IMG/VR virus record: IMGVR_UViG_3300008107_007977
Coordinates: 1-47,257 of that record
DNA: 47,257 bases
From: a virus
Direction: 5' to 3' (one strand)
In this document: positions 1 through 8,364 of the stretch, in pieces
How the letters are laid out: each line of letters starts with the position of its first letter
Position numbering within the stretch: position 1 is the first letter of the stretch
Program-made: the position numbers and the translations under genes
The notes under the pieces: model-generated
Seen by the model: only the letters and a program-made list of their open reading frames with translations
Databases searched by the model: none
Told to the model about the DNA's origin: nothing

Positions 1-297
1 AGAATTACTATTTGTAGAGAGTGTTGCTTGTGCTTTATTCATCTCAAATGTAACTGAGCCATTTGAAGTGACATCCAAAAAGTTTGGATCGATTGCAAAG
101 AGATGCTTATAATCGCCGAGTGTGAACAATTCAGAAACACGAGTACGACCAAACGCATCTGGTGAAATGCCATTAATTGTGAGTGGCGTTTCTGAAGAAT
201 TAACAGTCACATTACCAGTAACAGGTAATGGATTACTTGTAGAAACCACAATACTATTATTTTGTGGGTTTACATTTTTATTAAACAAATATGTCAT
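1..297 (-). CDS. Putative virion structural protein, N-terminal part (cut by window edge)
   Basis: An open frame begins with ATG at 297 and runs without a stop through position 1, so 99 codons are visible and the C-terminus lies outside the window. The start overlaps the stop of the upstream collagen-like gene (TAATG junction), which supports translational coupling. The protein begins MTYLFNKN and contains a segment reading AFGRTRVSE followed by TLGDYKH near residues 49-66. Short 'FGR-RVS' segments of this kind recur in structural and tail-associated proteins of marine T4-like phages. It follows other fibre-like genes, so a surface or tail-fibre role is inferred. The exact function is unknown. 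Confidence 0.7.
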   Translation of the reverse strand, partial: MTYLFNKNVNPQNNSIVVSTSNPLPVTGNVTVNSSETPLTINGISPDAFGRTRVSELFTLGDYKHLFAIDPNFLDVTSNGSVTFEMNKAQATLSTNSNS

Positions 298-1391
298 TAG
301 ATGATTCTCCAGCCAGAACGATAAAGCATTTGCACTGCTCCGTTATCTATTTGCAAACTAAATCCATTTGCATCGTTATCTATAGTACCGACGGCTAATA
401 TTGGATTATTTGAACAATTTCCCGATTCATCTTTAATTACAATCATTCTGCCATTGGTTGAAGCAGGAACTGTGATTGATACGTTTCCTGCATAATTGAC
501 ACCAATGTAATAATCGTTTGCATCAACGGTGTATGTTGAAGCGGTTACGAGAGTCGTATTAACTGTTGCAAAACCAGCCGCGCCTTGTACACCTTGATAT
601 CCTTGTTCACCCTGTGTTCCTTGATATCCCTGTTCGCCTTGTGGACCTTGAATCCCCTGTTCACCTTGGAAGCCTTGTTCACCTTGATGACCTTGGAAAC
701 CTTGATAACCCTGTGCACCTTGAATACCTTGTGCGCCTTGCGTTCCTACTGCTCCCTGAACACCTTGTGCACCTTGAACGCCTTGACGCCCCTGCGCACC
801 TTGTGCTCCACCGCCACCACCACCTGCGGCAAAAGTAAATTGTTTTCTTGCTTCGTTATATTGTACGAATAGACCATCAGCAGCATTTGCGCGATCTAAA
901 TCGTCGGCATCCCAAATCTTAACAATACCAGTACCACCACCACCCCAAGTGAGTGTGCCGATCTTTTGCATCATCTCAGAGAGAGTGCGTTTGATACCTT
1001 CAATTTCTTTTCGTTCAAGAGTTGAAATAATTTTTGGCGCTGCTGTGTTCAACGCCTTCATTGTTTGTTTAACTAATTCACCTTGCGTTGGTTTAGTTAT
1101 GTAATCAACTGTTGGAGGAACAACTTCTTTTGGAGGGACGGGAGGTGAAACACCACCACGATCAATATCAACTTCCGTAATAATAACAGGTTGCTCAACA
1201 ACCTTTTCAATTACAGGTTCTGGTTCAGGAATTGATTCTGTTATTGGCTCAGGTGGTGGTGCTTCTTCTTTAAAAAGAAGTTTAGCAAGTTTTTCTTCTT
1301 TTTCGATTGATTCGACAAGTGCTTGATCAACTGGTTGACCAAACATTCTCGCCATCTTGACGAGTAATTTTTTCTCTTCAAGTGTTTTCAT
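297..1391 (-). CDS. Collagen-like tail fibre or virion-surface protein
   Basis: The 364-residue protein has three parts. The N-terminal 1-120 is charged and rich in Glu/Pro, with a predicted helical start (MKTLEEKKLL). A middle segment (to about 190) is followed by roughly 27 G-x-x triplets (about residues 192-271), nearly all G-x-Q (GAQ, GVQ, GYQ, GEQ). The C-terminal beta-rich head (about 275-364) ends in YRSGWRII, like the receptor-facing heads of phage fibres. Collagen-like triplets form trimeric stalks in phage fibres. Neighbours are other fibre-like genes and the endolysin. Near-invariant Gln at the third triplet position is unusual, because bacterial collagens vary there. Confidence 0.8.
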   Translation of the reverse strand: MKTLEEKKLLVKMARMFGQPVDQALVESIEKEEKLAKLLFKEEAPPPEPITESIPEPEPVIEKVVEQPVIITEVDIDRGGVSPPVPPKEVVPPTVDYITKPTQGELVKQTMKALNTAAPKIISTLERKEIEGIKRTLSEMMQKIGTLTWGGGGTGIVKIWDADDLDRANAADGLFVQYNEARKQFTFAAGGGGGGAQGAQGRQGVQGAQGVQGAVGTQGAQGIQGAQGYQGFQGHQGEQGFQGEQGIQGPQGEQGYQGTQGEQGYQGVQGAAGFATVNTTLVTASTYTVDANDYYIGVNYAGNVSITVPASTNGRMIVIKDESGNCSNNPILAVGTIDNDANGFSLQIDNGAVQMLYRSGWRII

Positions 1392-1406
1392 AATCTTTAA
1401 CTTCTA

Positions 1407-2438
1407 TTAAAATGTGATGCTGCCAGAGGCATTAAAGACATAAACTCTAAAGCCGCCAGAAACCGTAACTGTTGGACTACCAGTAGTTGTTGCTGCAGGG
1501 TAACTATCAGCATATTTAATAATCACGACACCTGAACCGCCTGTACCACCTGGCTGAACTGAAACGCCAGGGCTAGTTACTGCGTTTGGTGTACCGAAGG
1601 CTCCACCACCGCCACCACCGCCACCAGTATTTACTGTTCCTGCTGTGCCTGCTGCTGTTGCTGGAGTTGAACCACCACCCGCACCACCACCGCCAGTACC
1701 ACCAGGTCTCTGAGTAACAATTTGATTGTGTGGTGGATTTCTGCCGCCGCTACTACCGCCACCACCACCACCACGTGTTACTGATGATCCAGAAATTGAT
1801 GAGGCTACGCCATTACCACCTCTTCCTGCTGTACCACCACCATTGCCGCCAACAGTATTTTTTGATGCAGCTTCTCCGACTTCACTAGCACCACCACCGC
1901 CCCCAGAAAGACCACGAACTCCTGTCAAAGAACTGTATGGTCCAGGAGTATATGTGAATGTTGCTCCACCATTATTTCCTTGACTTGGCGAAGTTGATGG
2001 TGTGTTTCCTGCGCCACCTGTGCCCGCTACTGTTGTGGTTCCATAACCGCCACCACCACCAGATCCACCAGATCCACCCGCTGCACCAAGAGAGGCAACT
2101 GTTGCACCGTTACCGCCACCAGCAGAAGTGATTGTGTGAAATACTGAACCTGAACCACTTGTTCCTGCGGCAAAACCTGAGCCACCGCCACCGCCCCCAC
2201 CAATCGTGATTGTGTATGTTGTGCCAGAACTTACTTCGAAGTTTGCACCTTCTCTATAACCACCAGCACCACCACCGCCACCTGGACCAGCACCACCACC
2301 GCCGCCACCAATCACAAGATAATCAATGAAAACTGGACCAGCAGCAGCGCCACCTGCAATTTTTTTTCTAACAATGCGAACGCTGGCGCCACCAGTAACT
2401 GAAATAGATCCGCTTGCAATTGTGGACAGTAAAGGCAT
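1407..2438 (-). CDS. Glycine-rich tail fibre or adhesin-like protein
   Basis: The 343-residue protein starts MPLLSTIASG and consists largely of runs of glycine (GGGGGG blocks spaced by Ser, Ala, Asn and Thr) between about residues 44 and 300, ending with a short beta-like tail (GGFRVYVFNASGSITF). Glycine-rich domains of this kind occur in phage fibre tips and adhesins; in T-even relatives of the gp38 type, polyglycine helices form the receptor-binding sandwich. The position between two other fibre-like genes supports receptor recognition, but binding specificity cannot be read from the sequence. Confidence 0.72.
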   Translation of the reverse strand: MPLLSTIASGSISVTGGASVRIVRKKIAGGAAAGPVFIDYLVIGGGGGGAGPGGGGGAGGYREGANFEVSSGTTYTITIGGGGGGGSGFAAGTSGSGSVFHTITSAGGGNGATVASLGAAGGSGGSGGGGGYGTTTVAGTGGAGNTPSTSPSQGNNGGATFTYTPGPYSSLTGVRGLSGGGGGASEVGEAASKNTVGGNGGGTAGRGGNGVASSISGSSVTRGGGGGGSSGGRNPPHNQIVTQRPGGTGGGGAGGGSTPATAAGTAGTVNTGGGGGGGGAFGTPNAVTSPGVSVQPGGTGGSGVVIIKYADSYPAATTTGSPTVTVSGGFRVYVFNASGSITF

Positions 2439-2449
2439 TTTAATCTACC

Positions 2450-3004
2450 TTATACAAATTCAGTTTTTGAGCCAAGTACGGTATATGTGTTTGTTGCAGT
2501 TTTAATGATTGTAAATCCGTAAGCATCAAGAGCATTAGTGTTTGCTGTTGGTGTAGTATTTCCTGACCATTTTGGTGTGATGCCTGTGCCATCAATTTGA
2601 ACGTTTGCAATTACATATCCTGTTGCACCATTTTTAACGATTACAAGACTTGTGATTGATTGATTTGTTGAAACCAAAGAATCAAGTGTAGTTGTACTAT
2701 TACCTCTAAAATTTACTGTAGAGTTTGCCGTTGCATCGTTTGTTAGATAAGTCACAGCGCCATCTAATAAGTTAACAGTCAAATTTGCACTTAACGCTGT
2801 AGCGCTCACATTCACACGTTCTTTTGTTTGCTGCAATGTTGTTGTGGTTTCCATATTCAAACCACCTGCAGAAATGGTAAGTTGTCCAGTCATTGTATCG
2901 CCAGACTTAAGAACTCTATCAGTAGGCAATATGTTTGATGCTAACTGAGTATTTGTTATCGTATTTGCAACGATTGTTTTACTTGCGTTTAATTTATCTG
3001 GCAT
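2450..3004 (-). CDS. Tail fibre-like structural protein
   Basis: The 184-residue protein starts MPDKLNASKT and contains a DTMTGQL motif near residues 36-42, a hallmark of phage tail-fibre repeats. It is rich in Thr, Asn, Val and Ala and low in Lys after the N-terminus, as expected of beta-structured fibre proteins. The C-terminus (YTVLGSKTEFV) resembles the strand-rich ends of neck or fibre proteins. It lies between the glycine-rich fibre gene and the endolysin, with a 9-nt gap to the latter. Confidence 0.7.
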   Translation of the reverse strand: MPDKLNASKTIVANTITNTQLASNILPTDRVLKSGDTMTGQLTISAGGLNMETTTTLQQTKERVNVSATALSANLTVNLLDGAVTYLTNDATANSTVNFRGNSTTTLDSLVSTNQSITSLVIVKNGATGYVIANVQIDGTGITPKWSGNTTPTANTNALDAYGFTIIKTATNTYTVLGSKTEFV

Positions 3005-3013
3005 TTTTCTCTC

Positions 3014-4186
3014 TTATGATATGAAACCTGGTTTATACACAGTTTTACCTTTTTCTGTTAACGCAGTAAGTTTTTGTTTTCTGTTTTGATTTTTTGATGA
3101 AACAGATGCGTGAACCCAACCAGAGTTTGGTCCTTCTTTCGGATCATAGAACTCAAGAATGATCTGATCGAATTCACAATTTTCAGCAACCCATTTCGCT
3201 AGGTCTGGGTTTGGGAGTCCGTCGATTTCGAAGTCGACCGCTTCTCCATTGCAATGCTGACTTTTGCTGCTACCACCAACAGCGGCATTAAGAGCAGCGC
3301 CCCGATACCCGCTATTAATACGAACAGGTTTACCGAAATGTTTACGAACTGGTTCAAGAATCTTTTCGCATACCATTTTAAGGTTGTTAGCGTGTTCTGC
3401 ATTTGGTGTGTTATCAATCCTTTTTCGAATTGCAGTTTCACTTTTAGTAAACTCTTTCAAATTAAAATGTTCAGATAATTGCATTTCAGGATTTACTTTA
3501 CCTGAGGATGCTACTGCAGATTTTGCAGCCGCTGGTGCTGCGGCAACTTTAGGTGCAGCAATTGCACCAGGTGCGCTCAATTGCGCGAAGTACGTTTTCG
3601 TCTTATTCTTGCGATCTTCCAAGCCGTGTGTACCACCATTAACTTTCTTACTAATGGATAAAATCGTAGCATCAGTCACTCCTTGATCGCAAATTGTCCA
3701 AAGTTTATTTCTTTCAAAAAAGAACATCGCAGATTCAAATGCCAATTCCGTGGCAACGAGATCTGGATTTGTCATTACGTCTGGACGATTACAATACTTT
3801 GAGAAAGCCAGATAATTATCTTTACCTGTCAATTGTAATGCACCACGTCCACGATATTTCCAACCGTCACCTGACGCTTCTGGACCATTGCCCATACGAC
3901 TCGCATAAACACGATTTGCAATTCTTTCTGGTTTGCGTTCGTATTGTAATGCAAGAGCATCGGTTGGGAAATATTTACCAAAAATCCCACGGAGACCTTT
4001 TGCTCCATAGTTTAAGTTTTCAGAGAATGCTTTGAATCCGCCAGTCTCATGAGCAGTTTGCCCAAAGAAGTGCGCTGCTCTTGCTGGAGATAATTTATAA
4101 TAGGCAGCAGCAGCACGTAGAGTACCAGGACCCCACGCACCGTCTGCTGTTACGCCTATTTTTTGTTGAAGTGCTTTTAAACTCAT
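3014..4186 (-). CDS. Modular endolysin: GH19 chitinase-like domain plus M15 peptidase domain
   Basis: The 390-residue protein has a short N-terminal peptidoglycan-binding-like segment (about 5-25), a GH19 chitinase/lysozyme-like domain (about 35-205) with HETGG at 46-50 (Glu47) and SENLNY at 55-60 (Glu56) as likely catalytic carboxylates, an Ala/Pro-rich linker (about 205-228) and a C-terminal peptidase M15 domain. The M15 signature is visible as SQHCNGEAVD (His311, Asp318) and WVHA (His359), the expected zinc ligands. It probably cleaves both the glycan and the peptide cross-links of the host wall at lysis. The holin candidate and lipoprotein genes lie immediately upstream. No signal peptide is seen. 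Confidence 0.88.
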   Translation of the reverse strand: MSLKALQQKIGVTADGAWGPGTLRAAAAYYKLSPARAAHFFGQTAHETGGFKAFSENLNYGAKGLRGIFGKYFPTDALALQYERKPERIANRVYASRMGNGPEASGDGWKYRGRGALQLTGKDNYLAFSKYCNRPDVMTNPDLVATELAFESAMFFFERNKLWTICDQGVTDATILSISKKVNGGTHGLEDRKNKTKTYFAQLSAPGAIAAPKVAAAPAAAKSAVASSGKVNPEMQLSEHFNLKEFTKSETAIRKRIDNTPNAEHANNLKMVCEKILEPVRKHFGKPVRINSGYRGAALNAAVGGSSKSQHCNGEAVDFEIDGLPNPDLAKWVAENCEFDQIILEFYDPKEGPNSGWVHASVSSKNQNRKQKLTALTEKGKTVYKPGFIS

Positions 4187-4194
4187 AAGTCACC

Positions 4195-4608
4195 TCAAGC
4201 GATTTCGTCTTCGTCTTCTTTTGCTGCATCTGCAACAACAGCACCAGCAGCAACACCGACAGCGCCTGCAACAACAAGTGGTGCAACTTCAGCAACTGGT
4301 TCTGGGATTAAATCATCTGGTGTTGGATCACCAAGAGTTGGCTCTGGTGGCTTTGGTGCTTCTGGTTTCTTGTCATCTTTACCAAGCATAATACCTGATA
4401 GGATACCAGTCAAGAAAGTAGCAATTGGCGTAATCAACTCAAAGAACTTGGCGTCATTTGGCGATTGCTGCATTGGTTGAGTTACGAAGATAAGTGAGTA
4501 GAGAACTACAAACACAATTCCCGTAAGTGTAAAAGCAAGAGAAAGACCGACTGTAAATTTGAGTCGTGCCATCAATTCACTTTCTGTATAACGTGGTCCT
4601 TTAAACAT
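4195..4608 (-). CDS. Small membrane protein, holin candidate
   Basis: The 137-residue protein has a charged N-terminus, two clear hydrophobic segments (about 17-41 and 55-75), then a Pro/Glu-rich linker, an Ala/Val-rich stretch (about 108-128) and an acidic tail (KEDEDEIA). It sits 8 nt upstream of the endolysin in transcription order. Position and topology fit a holin, but no family-specific motif is recognised and a structural membrane protein is equally possible. Confidence 0.5.
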   Translation of the reverse strand: MFKGPRYTESELMARLKFTVGLSLAFTLTGIVFVVLYSLIFVTQPMQQSPNDAKFFELITPIATFLTGILSGIMLGKDDKKPEAPKPPEPTLGDPTPDDLIPEPVAEVAPLVVAGAVGVAAGAVVADAAKEDEDEIA

Positions 4609-4610
4609 AA

Positions 4611-4877
4611 TTATTCTCCTGTAGATTCATCTATATTAGTTTCTTCTGCAGTTTGTTCTACAACTGGTTCTGCAGGTACTTCTTCAACCTTCAATTCAAT
4701 TACTTGTTTTGGCGGTAAACCGTTCAATGTGTCGTAGCAGAATCCATCTGCTTCACACGCTGGGCGATTGCATTCAGGATTATCCTTATTTGCAGGATCC
4801 TGACAAGGATATCTATATGTATCTTCACACCCAACAAGGGTAAATGACAAAGCAAAAAGTATAAGAGTATTTCTCAT
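4611..4877 (-). CDS. Small lipoprotein, possible spanin-like or lysis-associated protein
   Basis: The ATG at 4877 is chosen because it has GAGG 7 nt upstream and opens with a lipoprotein signal peptide: a short basic N-terminus, hydrophobic core (TLILFALSFT) and lipobox LVGC with Cys at residue 17. A longer upstream reading would bury the signal. The mature part is short and Cys-rich (CQDP, ECNRPAC, GFCYD), with a Glu/Val-rich tail. It precedes the membrane protein and endolysin, so an outer-membrane spanin or another envelope role is plausible. The function is not established. Confidence 0.65.
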   Translation of the reverse strand: MRNTLILFALSFTLVGCEDTYRYPCQDPANKDNPECNRPACEADGFCYDTLNGLPPKQVIELKVEEVPAEPVVEQTAEETNIDESTGE

Positions 4878-4884
4878 TTTTGCC

Positions 4885-5040
4885 TCATAACTTTGGTGGT
4901 TTTCTGCGTAAAATCTTTTTACCGATTCTCTTTTTAAGTTGTAACGCATAAACGTCAGATGGGTTCGTAAGAGACGGAACGCCACCTGCTGCAATTGATA
5001 CTGCTGGTGCCTCTTCTTTTACTTTAATTCTCTTAGACAT
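4885..5040 (-). CDS. Small basic hypothetical protein (51 residues)
   Basis: The frame runs from ATG at 5040 to TGA at 4885-4887. It encodes 51 residues beginning MSKRIKVKEEAP and ending in a very basic tail (KKILRRKPPKL). AGGA lies about 9 nt upstream of the ATG, inside the end of the preceding gene, with which it overlaps by 22 nt. Its stop is followed by the lipoprotein gene after 7 nt, so it fills an otherwise empty slot. No family is recognised; the basic tail suggests nucleic-acid or virion binding. Confidence 0.65.
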   Translation of the reverse strand: MSKRIKVKEEAPAVSIAAGGVPSLTNPSDVYALQLKKRIGKKILRRKPPKL

Positions 5041-5408
5041 TTTACCGCTTCCTGATCCAGACCAACATTACTTGATCGTATATGTTTACCGCGAATACCA
5101 TAAATCGTTTCTGGCATAAAATTTAAAAACACCAAAAACGGTTTGATAATTTCGTAGTCTTTTTCATCCAACTTATAAAATAAAATTCTTGTAGCACCTT
5201 CCACGCCGAACACATTATAAATCACAGTAATATGATTTAATATGAGACGACCTTTAAACTCACCCGAATCACGGTACTTTGTGATTAATCTTTTGATATA
5301 CTGTATTCTGTTTAAGTCTTCTTCAAACTCACTAATTATAGCATTTGGTTTGCTATAACATTTCATAGCATATAATAAAAAATTATCGTCATTCAAATTT
5401 TCAAACAT
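5019..5408 (-). CDS. Conserved T4-like phage protein of unknown function
   Basis: The start is taken as ATG at 5408 (MFENLNDDNF), just after the upstream stop at 5414, rather than a TTG 12 nt further out. The 129-residue protein contains NDDNFLLYAMKCY, a segment I recognise from conserved hypothetical proteins of marine T4-like phages, followed by LNHITVIYNVFG and a KPFLVFLNFMPETIYGI stretch. It looks globular and alpha-helical with no catalytic motif. Its place between small virion-region genes suggests a conserved assembly or structural accessory role. Confidence 0.7.
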   Translation of the reverse strand: MFENLNDDNFLLYAMKCYSKPNAIISEFEEDLNRIQYIKRLITKYRDSGEFKGRLILNHITVIYNVFGVEGATRILFYKLDEKDYEIIKPFLVFLNFMPETIYGIRGKHIRSSNVGLDQEAVKCLRELK

Positions 5409-5413
5409 ACGAC

Positions 5414-5809
5414 TTACCAACTTGTGTCGTCTGTTCTTCTCGTGCGCAATAAGAATGGAGAAATACCATAGTCAGTTGGATTTTCATCTTCAGACTCAAC
5501 TTCTTCAAGTTCATCATCATCTACGCCGAGTGCATCTAATTCGTCTTCATCGACGACGTTTGCATACACATCGTAACCTTGTGGGGTTAAGTCGTATGTG
5601 ATATACAAGTAATGCCCAGTATAATCATTAGCACCATCTTTAAGTTCAAACAAGAACTCATCATCCCCCTTTAAATTTAAAGCAGGAAGGATGATTCCAT
5701 GTTGACCTAAAGTCATTGCAATTGTATTGTGTGCAGTTGGTAGATCTAAAAATGGTTTTGCCAAAAATAGATCTAGATCTGCATTTAATTTATCAATCTC
5801 GTTTGTCAT
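5414..5809 (-). CDS. Conserved acidic phage protein of unknown function
   Basis: The 131-residue protein starts MTNEIDKLNAD. The N-terminal two thirds looks globular (PTAHNTIAMTLGQHG, DYTGHYLYITYDLTPQGYDVY). It is followed by a strongly acidic stretch (DEDELDALGVDDDELEEVESEDE, about 86-108) and a short tail FLLRTRRTDDTSW. It lies 6 nt after the 442-residue core-like gene and just before another conserved small gene. Function is not recognised. Confidence 0.65.
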   Translation of the reverse strand: MTNEIDKLNADLDLFLAKPFLDLPTAHNTIAMTLGQHGIILPALNLKGDDEFLFELKDGANDYTGHYLYITYDLTPQGYDVYANVVDEDELDALGVDDDELEEVESEDENPTDYGISPFLLRTRRTDDTSW

Positions 5810-5815
5810 TTACAA

Positions 5816-7144
5816 TTACTTCTTTTTCTTACCAAGTGGGTGAAACACTACTGGATCAGCTGGTTTCTTTGTCATTGTCTTGCCAGGTGCGCCGAGTTTC
5901 TCACGAACCTTTTCGCGCAACTCTGCTTCGCCAAGTTTGACACCACGAGCATGTAATACATCTTTACGAGTAATCAAATGCTTTGGGTGAGCCTTTGCAG
6001 CCAATTGTTTTTCTTTTGGCGTTTTTGGTACTGTGCCAGCCTTCGCTTCGCTCATTTCGGCAAACTTCTTATCAACGTCGCTATACTGATCTTTTGCAAC
6101 AACAGAAACTTCATGGGCTTCTTTGTCTGTGAGCGTTGGAACGCGATCCTTTACGAACTCTGGGCTGAGCATTTTTGGCTCGCCTGGTGGAATGAACTTC
6201 CATGGCTTACCGCTGACTGTTGTTCCAGAGAAGTAGCGAACTTCTTCGTCAACTTTAGTTGAACCTTTTTTACTTACTGCAGCAGTCACTTTCGGAGTCA
6301 TATCAACTTTTGGTTGTAACCCAGAATGATCTAAACGGCGAACTTTACCTCTAATAGAAGAAAGATCTTTGTTTAAATTTTTTGTCGAAACTGCACCGAA
6401 TGCTTTCTTCCAATCTTTTGCACCTTCTTCGACTTCTTCAACTTCTTCCTTCATGTCTTTCTTTTTCATTCTCATAAGATTATCATGAAATGCTGAAGCC
6501 TTAACTGGATCAGTTTTTGCAAGTTTGTCAAAGATCTTTTTGTTGTTCTTGTCAACATCAGTCTCTGTACCCAAACGCCACTCTGCTCGCCAGTGATATG
6601 GCTTGAGTTTCTTTTGGGTTTCATCGAGTTCGAGTTCTTCTTTCTTTATTGCTCGAACATAACTAGTGTCCATGTGTTTGGTTGGAGAAAAACCAATATC
6701 TTTATTGAATCCCTTGACGCCTGGTGCACCTGTGATTTTGCGACGCTCTTTTGCTGCTACAGCAAGACGATCTCTAAAATCTGATGCCGAGAACGACCCT
6801 GGTCGGACTCTGACATTTGATTTCCTAGGCAAACCCCTTTCAACATCAACAATACGAACTGCTTCGTCTGTTTGTTCGACTTCTTCGTCTAGATCTTCTT
6901 CGCCTTCCATATAGTTGGCGGCAGTAAGAACATAGTCTTCAGCAAGAGTAATCTTGCTCTGAACCCACTCAGGTAAGTTGGTGTCATCTTCTAGCATGTC
7001 ATGCAATCTCTGAGCATTTGTAATAATGCTCTTCAATTGTGACTTTGCCATGTCACCTTCGTAGTCGTACTCGCGTTCGTCTTTTTCTTCAACGAAATGT
7101 GTTTTGACGAGTAGATTTAAAAATGTATCTTTATATGAACTCAT
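5816..7144 (-). CDS. Probable virion-internal or core protein with conserved marine-phage module
   Basis: The 442-residue protein contains, at about 31-80, a module reading MAKSQLKSIITNAQ, then DDTNLPEWVQSKI and AEDYVLTAANYM. I recognise this module from many structural or internal proteins of marine T4-like phages, where it recurs in several genes of one genome. The rest is Lys/Glu-rich and low in complexity, with acidic linkers (EEVEQTDEAV, EEVEEVEEGA, KVDEEVRYF) like those of the 809-residue protein nearby, and ends in KKKK. A head-core or packaged internal protein is inferred from composition and neighbours. Confidence 0.65.
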   Translation of the reverse strand: MSSYKDTFLNLLVKTHFVEEKDEREYDYEGDMAKSQLKSIITNAQRLHDMLEDDTNLPEWVQSKITLAEDYVLTAANYMEGEEDLDEEVEQTDEAVRIVDVERGLPRKSNVRVRPGSFSASDFRDRLAVAAKERRKITGAPGVKGFNKDIGFSPTKHMDTSYVRAIKKEELELDETQKKLKPYHWRAEWRLGTETDVDKNNKKIFDKLAKTDPVKASAFHDNLMRMKKKDMKEEVEEVEEGAKDWKKAFGAVSTKNLNKDLSSIRGKVRRLDHSGLQPKVDMTPKVTAAVSKKGSTKVDEEVRYFSGTTVSGKPWKFIPPGEPKMLSPEFVKDRVPTLTDKEAHEVSVVAKDQYSDVDKKFAEMSEAKAGTVPKTPKEKQLAAKAHPKHLITRKDVLHARGVKLGEAELREKVREKLGAPGKTMTKKPADPVVFHPLGKKKK

Positions 7145-7145
7145 T

Positions 7146-7781
7146 TTACTTACCTTTTCTTTTTACTAGTAGGTTTTTGAGAGCAGCACGAGCGAGGCTG
7201 CGTGCACGACGTTGTCCTGCTGGGCGCTTTCCTGCAGGTAATGTTGACTTTGCAACAACTGGACCACCAAGAACTTCTTGTGCGCTTGCGTAAGCAGTTG
7301 CCGTTTCTCGGCTCTTTCCTTTACTTGCAACACCCTTGATCAATTGTCTCTTTAAATTTGCAATTCTCTTTTCTTTTGCATCCATCTCTTCACCCAAACG
7401 ATAACCCTTAATTGGCATACCTGCGCGTGCCATTGAAATTGGATTGTCGTGCTCGGCGCCAAGTGGTTCACCACCGAATGCTCTGCGAAGTTTAAATTCT
7501 TTATTGCGAGCATTACGCTTTTCTACGGCTCTCCTAATCAATTCAATGCGATCAACTTTCTTTGGCTCAGCAGCCTTTGCTTTTGCTTTGTTGATTACAG
7601 CGACATCTTTCTTGGCTTGAGCGGCGCTCTTTTGTTCGCCTTCATAACCACCGCTCTTTAAGAAAGCCTGAAACTTTGGATTTTTCGCATGTACTTTCTT
7701 TAACTTGCTCTTGAGCGCTTCAGAACCAGAAGTAAAAACTTTGTGCCAAGCAGCATTTTCGTCTAAATTTTCGATTTCCAT
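7146..7781 (-). CDS. Basic hypothetical protein, probable virion-internal
   Basis: The 211-residue protein starts MEIENLDENAAWHKVF, with GAGGA 8 nt upstream of the ATG. It is highly basic and Ala/Lys/Arg-rich, including a long helical stretch (about 50-95), and ends in RARSLARAALKNLLVKRKGK. A short segment, ISMARAGMPIKGY near residue 115, resembles SVARMGMSSYF in the NadR-like fusion protein encoded upstream, so the two may share a targeting or assembly tag. The basic character and location suggest DNA association inside the capsid. Confidence 0.55.
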   Translation of the reverse strand: MEIENLDENAAWHKVFTSGSEALKSKLKKVHAKNPKFQAFLKSGGYEGEQKSAAQAKKDVAVINKAKAKAAEPKKVDRIELIRRAVEKRNARNKEFKLRRAFGGEPLGAEHDNPISMARAGMPIKGYRLGEEMDAKEKRIANLKRQLIKGVASKGKSRETATAYASAQEVLGGPVVAKSTLPAGKRPAGQRRARSLARAALKNLLVKRKGK

Positions 7782-7802
7782 GCGATTATCCTCAGTAACT
7801 AA

Positions 7803-8336
7803 TTAAACGCCTTTGAGCGTTGTAGCAACTTTCCAATTTAACTTGGAAAATGCTTCGATGTTATTTTGCAAAAAATTTGAGAAACCAATTTCGCCAGCGG
7901 CTTCTGCTGCAGCGTATACGGTTTTCAATTCACGAACTAGTTTTGATAGTTCGTCGTTTAGATTTGCAAGCATCTGACGTGGCTCGAGCATTGCTGAAGT
8001 GTCTTCAACAACTGAAGATTTACGAGCAAGAGTTGCTGGTGAGAGCATTACATATCCGCCGAGAATACGAATGTGCTCAGCATGATTATCTACTGTGCCG
8101 TAAAGACCTTCGTAAACTTCACCAAATAGTGCGTGGTATTGTGGGAAGTTTGCGCCGTCGATGTTTAGGTGATAGGTATGTGCCTTCAAATAAACGCCGA
8201 AAATGTCAACAAGAGCCTTGTCAGCCATGCTTACAAGACCTGCTTTTTGAACTTCAACGTCTTCTTTTAGTTTCGTAGCCATAACAGCCTTCGCTGCGCC
8301 AGCCACTGAAAGTAATGATTTATCCTTAATGAACAT
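7803..8336 (-). CDS. Dps-like ferritin family protein
   Basis: The 177-residue protein matches the Dps four-helix fold. The segment HLNIDGANFPQYHALF followed by DNHAEHIRILGG aligns without gaps to E. coli Dps at a constant offset of five residues: His51 to His56, His63 to His68, Asp78 to Asp83 and Glu82 to Glu87. The fifth ferroxidase ligand, Asp67, is Gly72 here, with Glu73 adjacent. The C-terminal helix (NNIEAFSKLNWKV) also matches the family. Dps proteins oxidise and store iron and can coat DNA. AGGAG lies upstream of the ATG, and an ATAAATA late-promoter-like motif lies 29 nt before the start. Confidence 0.83.
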   Translation of the reverse strand: MFIKDKSLLSVAGAAKAVMATKLKEDVEVQKAGLVSMADKALVDIFGVYLKAHTYHLNIDGANFPQYHALFGEVYEGLYGTVDNHAEHIRILGGYVMLSPATLARKSSVVEDTSAMLEPRQMLANLNDELSKLVRELKTVYAAAEAAGEIGFSNFLQNNIEAFSKLNWKVATTLKGV

Positions 8337-8364
8337 TATAGTTTACTCCTGGTTAGGTACGTTA

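Noticed and set aside
577-815. CRISPR-like or tandem DNA repeat in the collagen-like gene
   Set aside because: The repeats are in-frame G-x-Q codons on the minus strand and continue the reading frame; there are no spacers.
566-838. Plus-strand genes over the collagen-like, glycine-rich and basic genes
   Set aside because: These are antisense shadows of low-complexity coding sequence; they have repetitive composition, no ribosome sites and no matching neighbours.
4878-4994. N-terminal extension of the lipoprotein gene
   Set aside because: The extension would bury the signal peptide and overlap the 51-residue gene; the ATG at 4877 has a good ribosome site.
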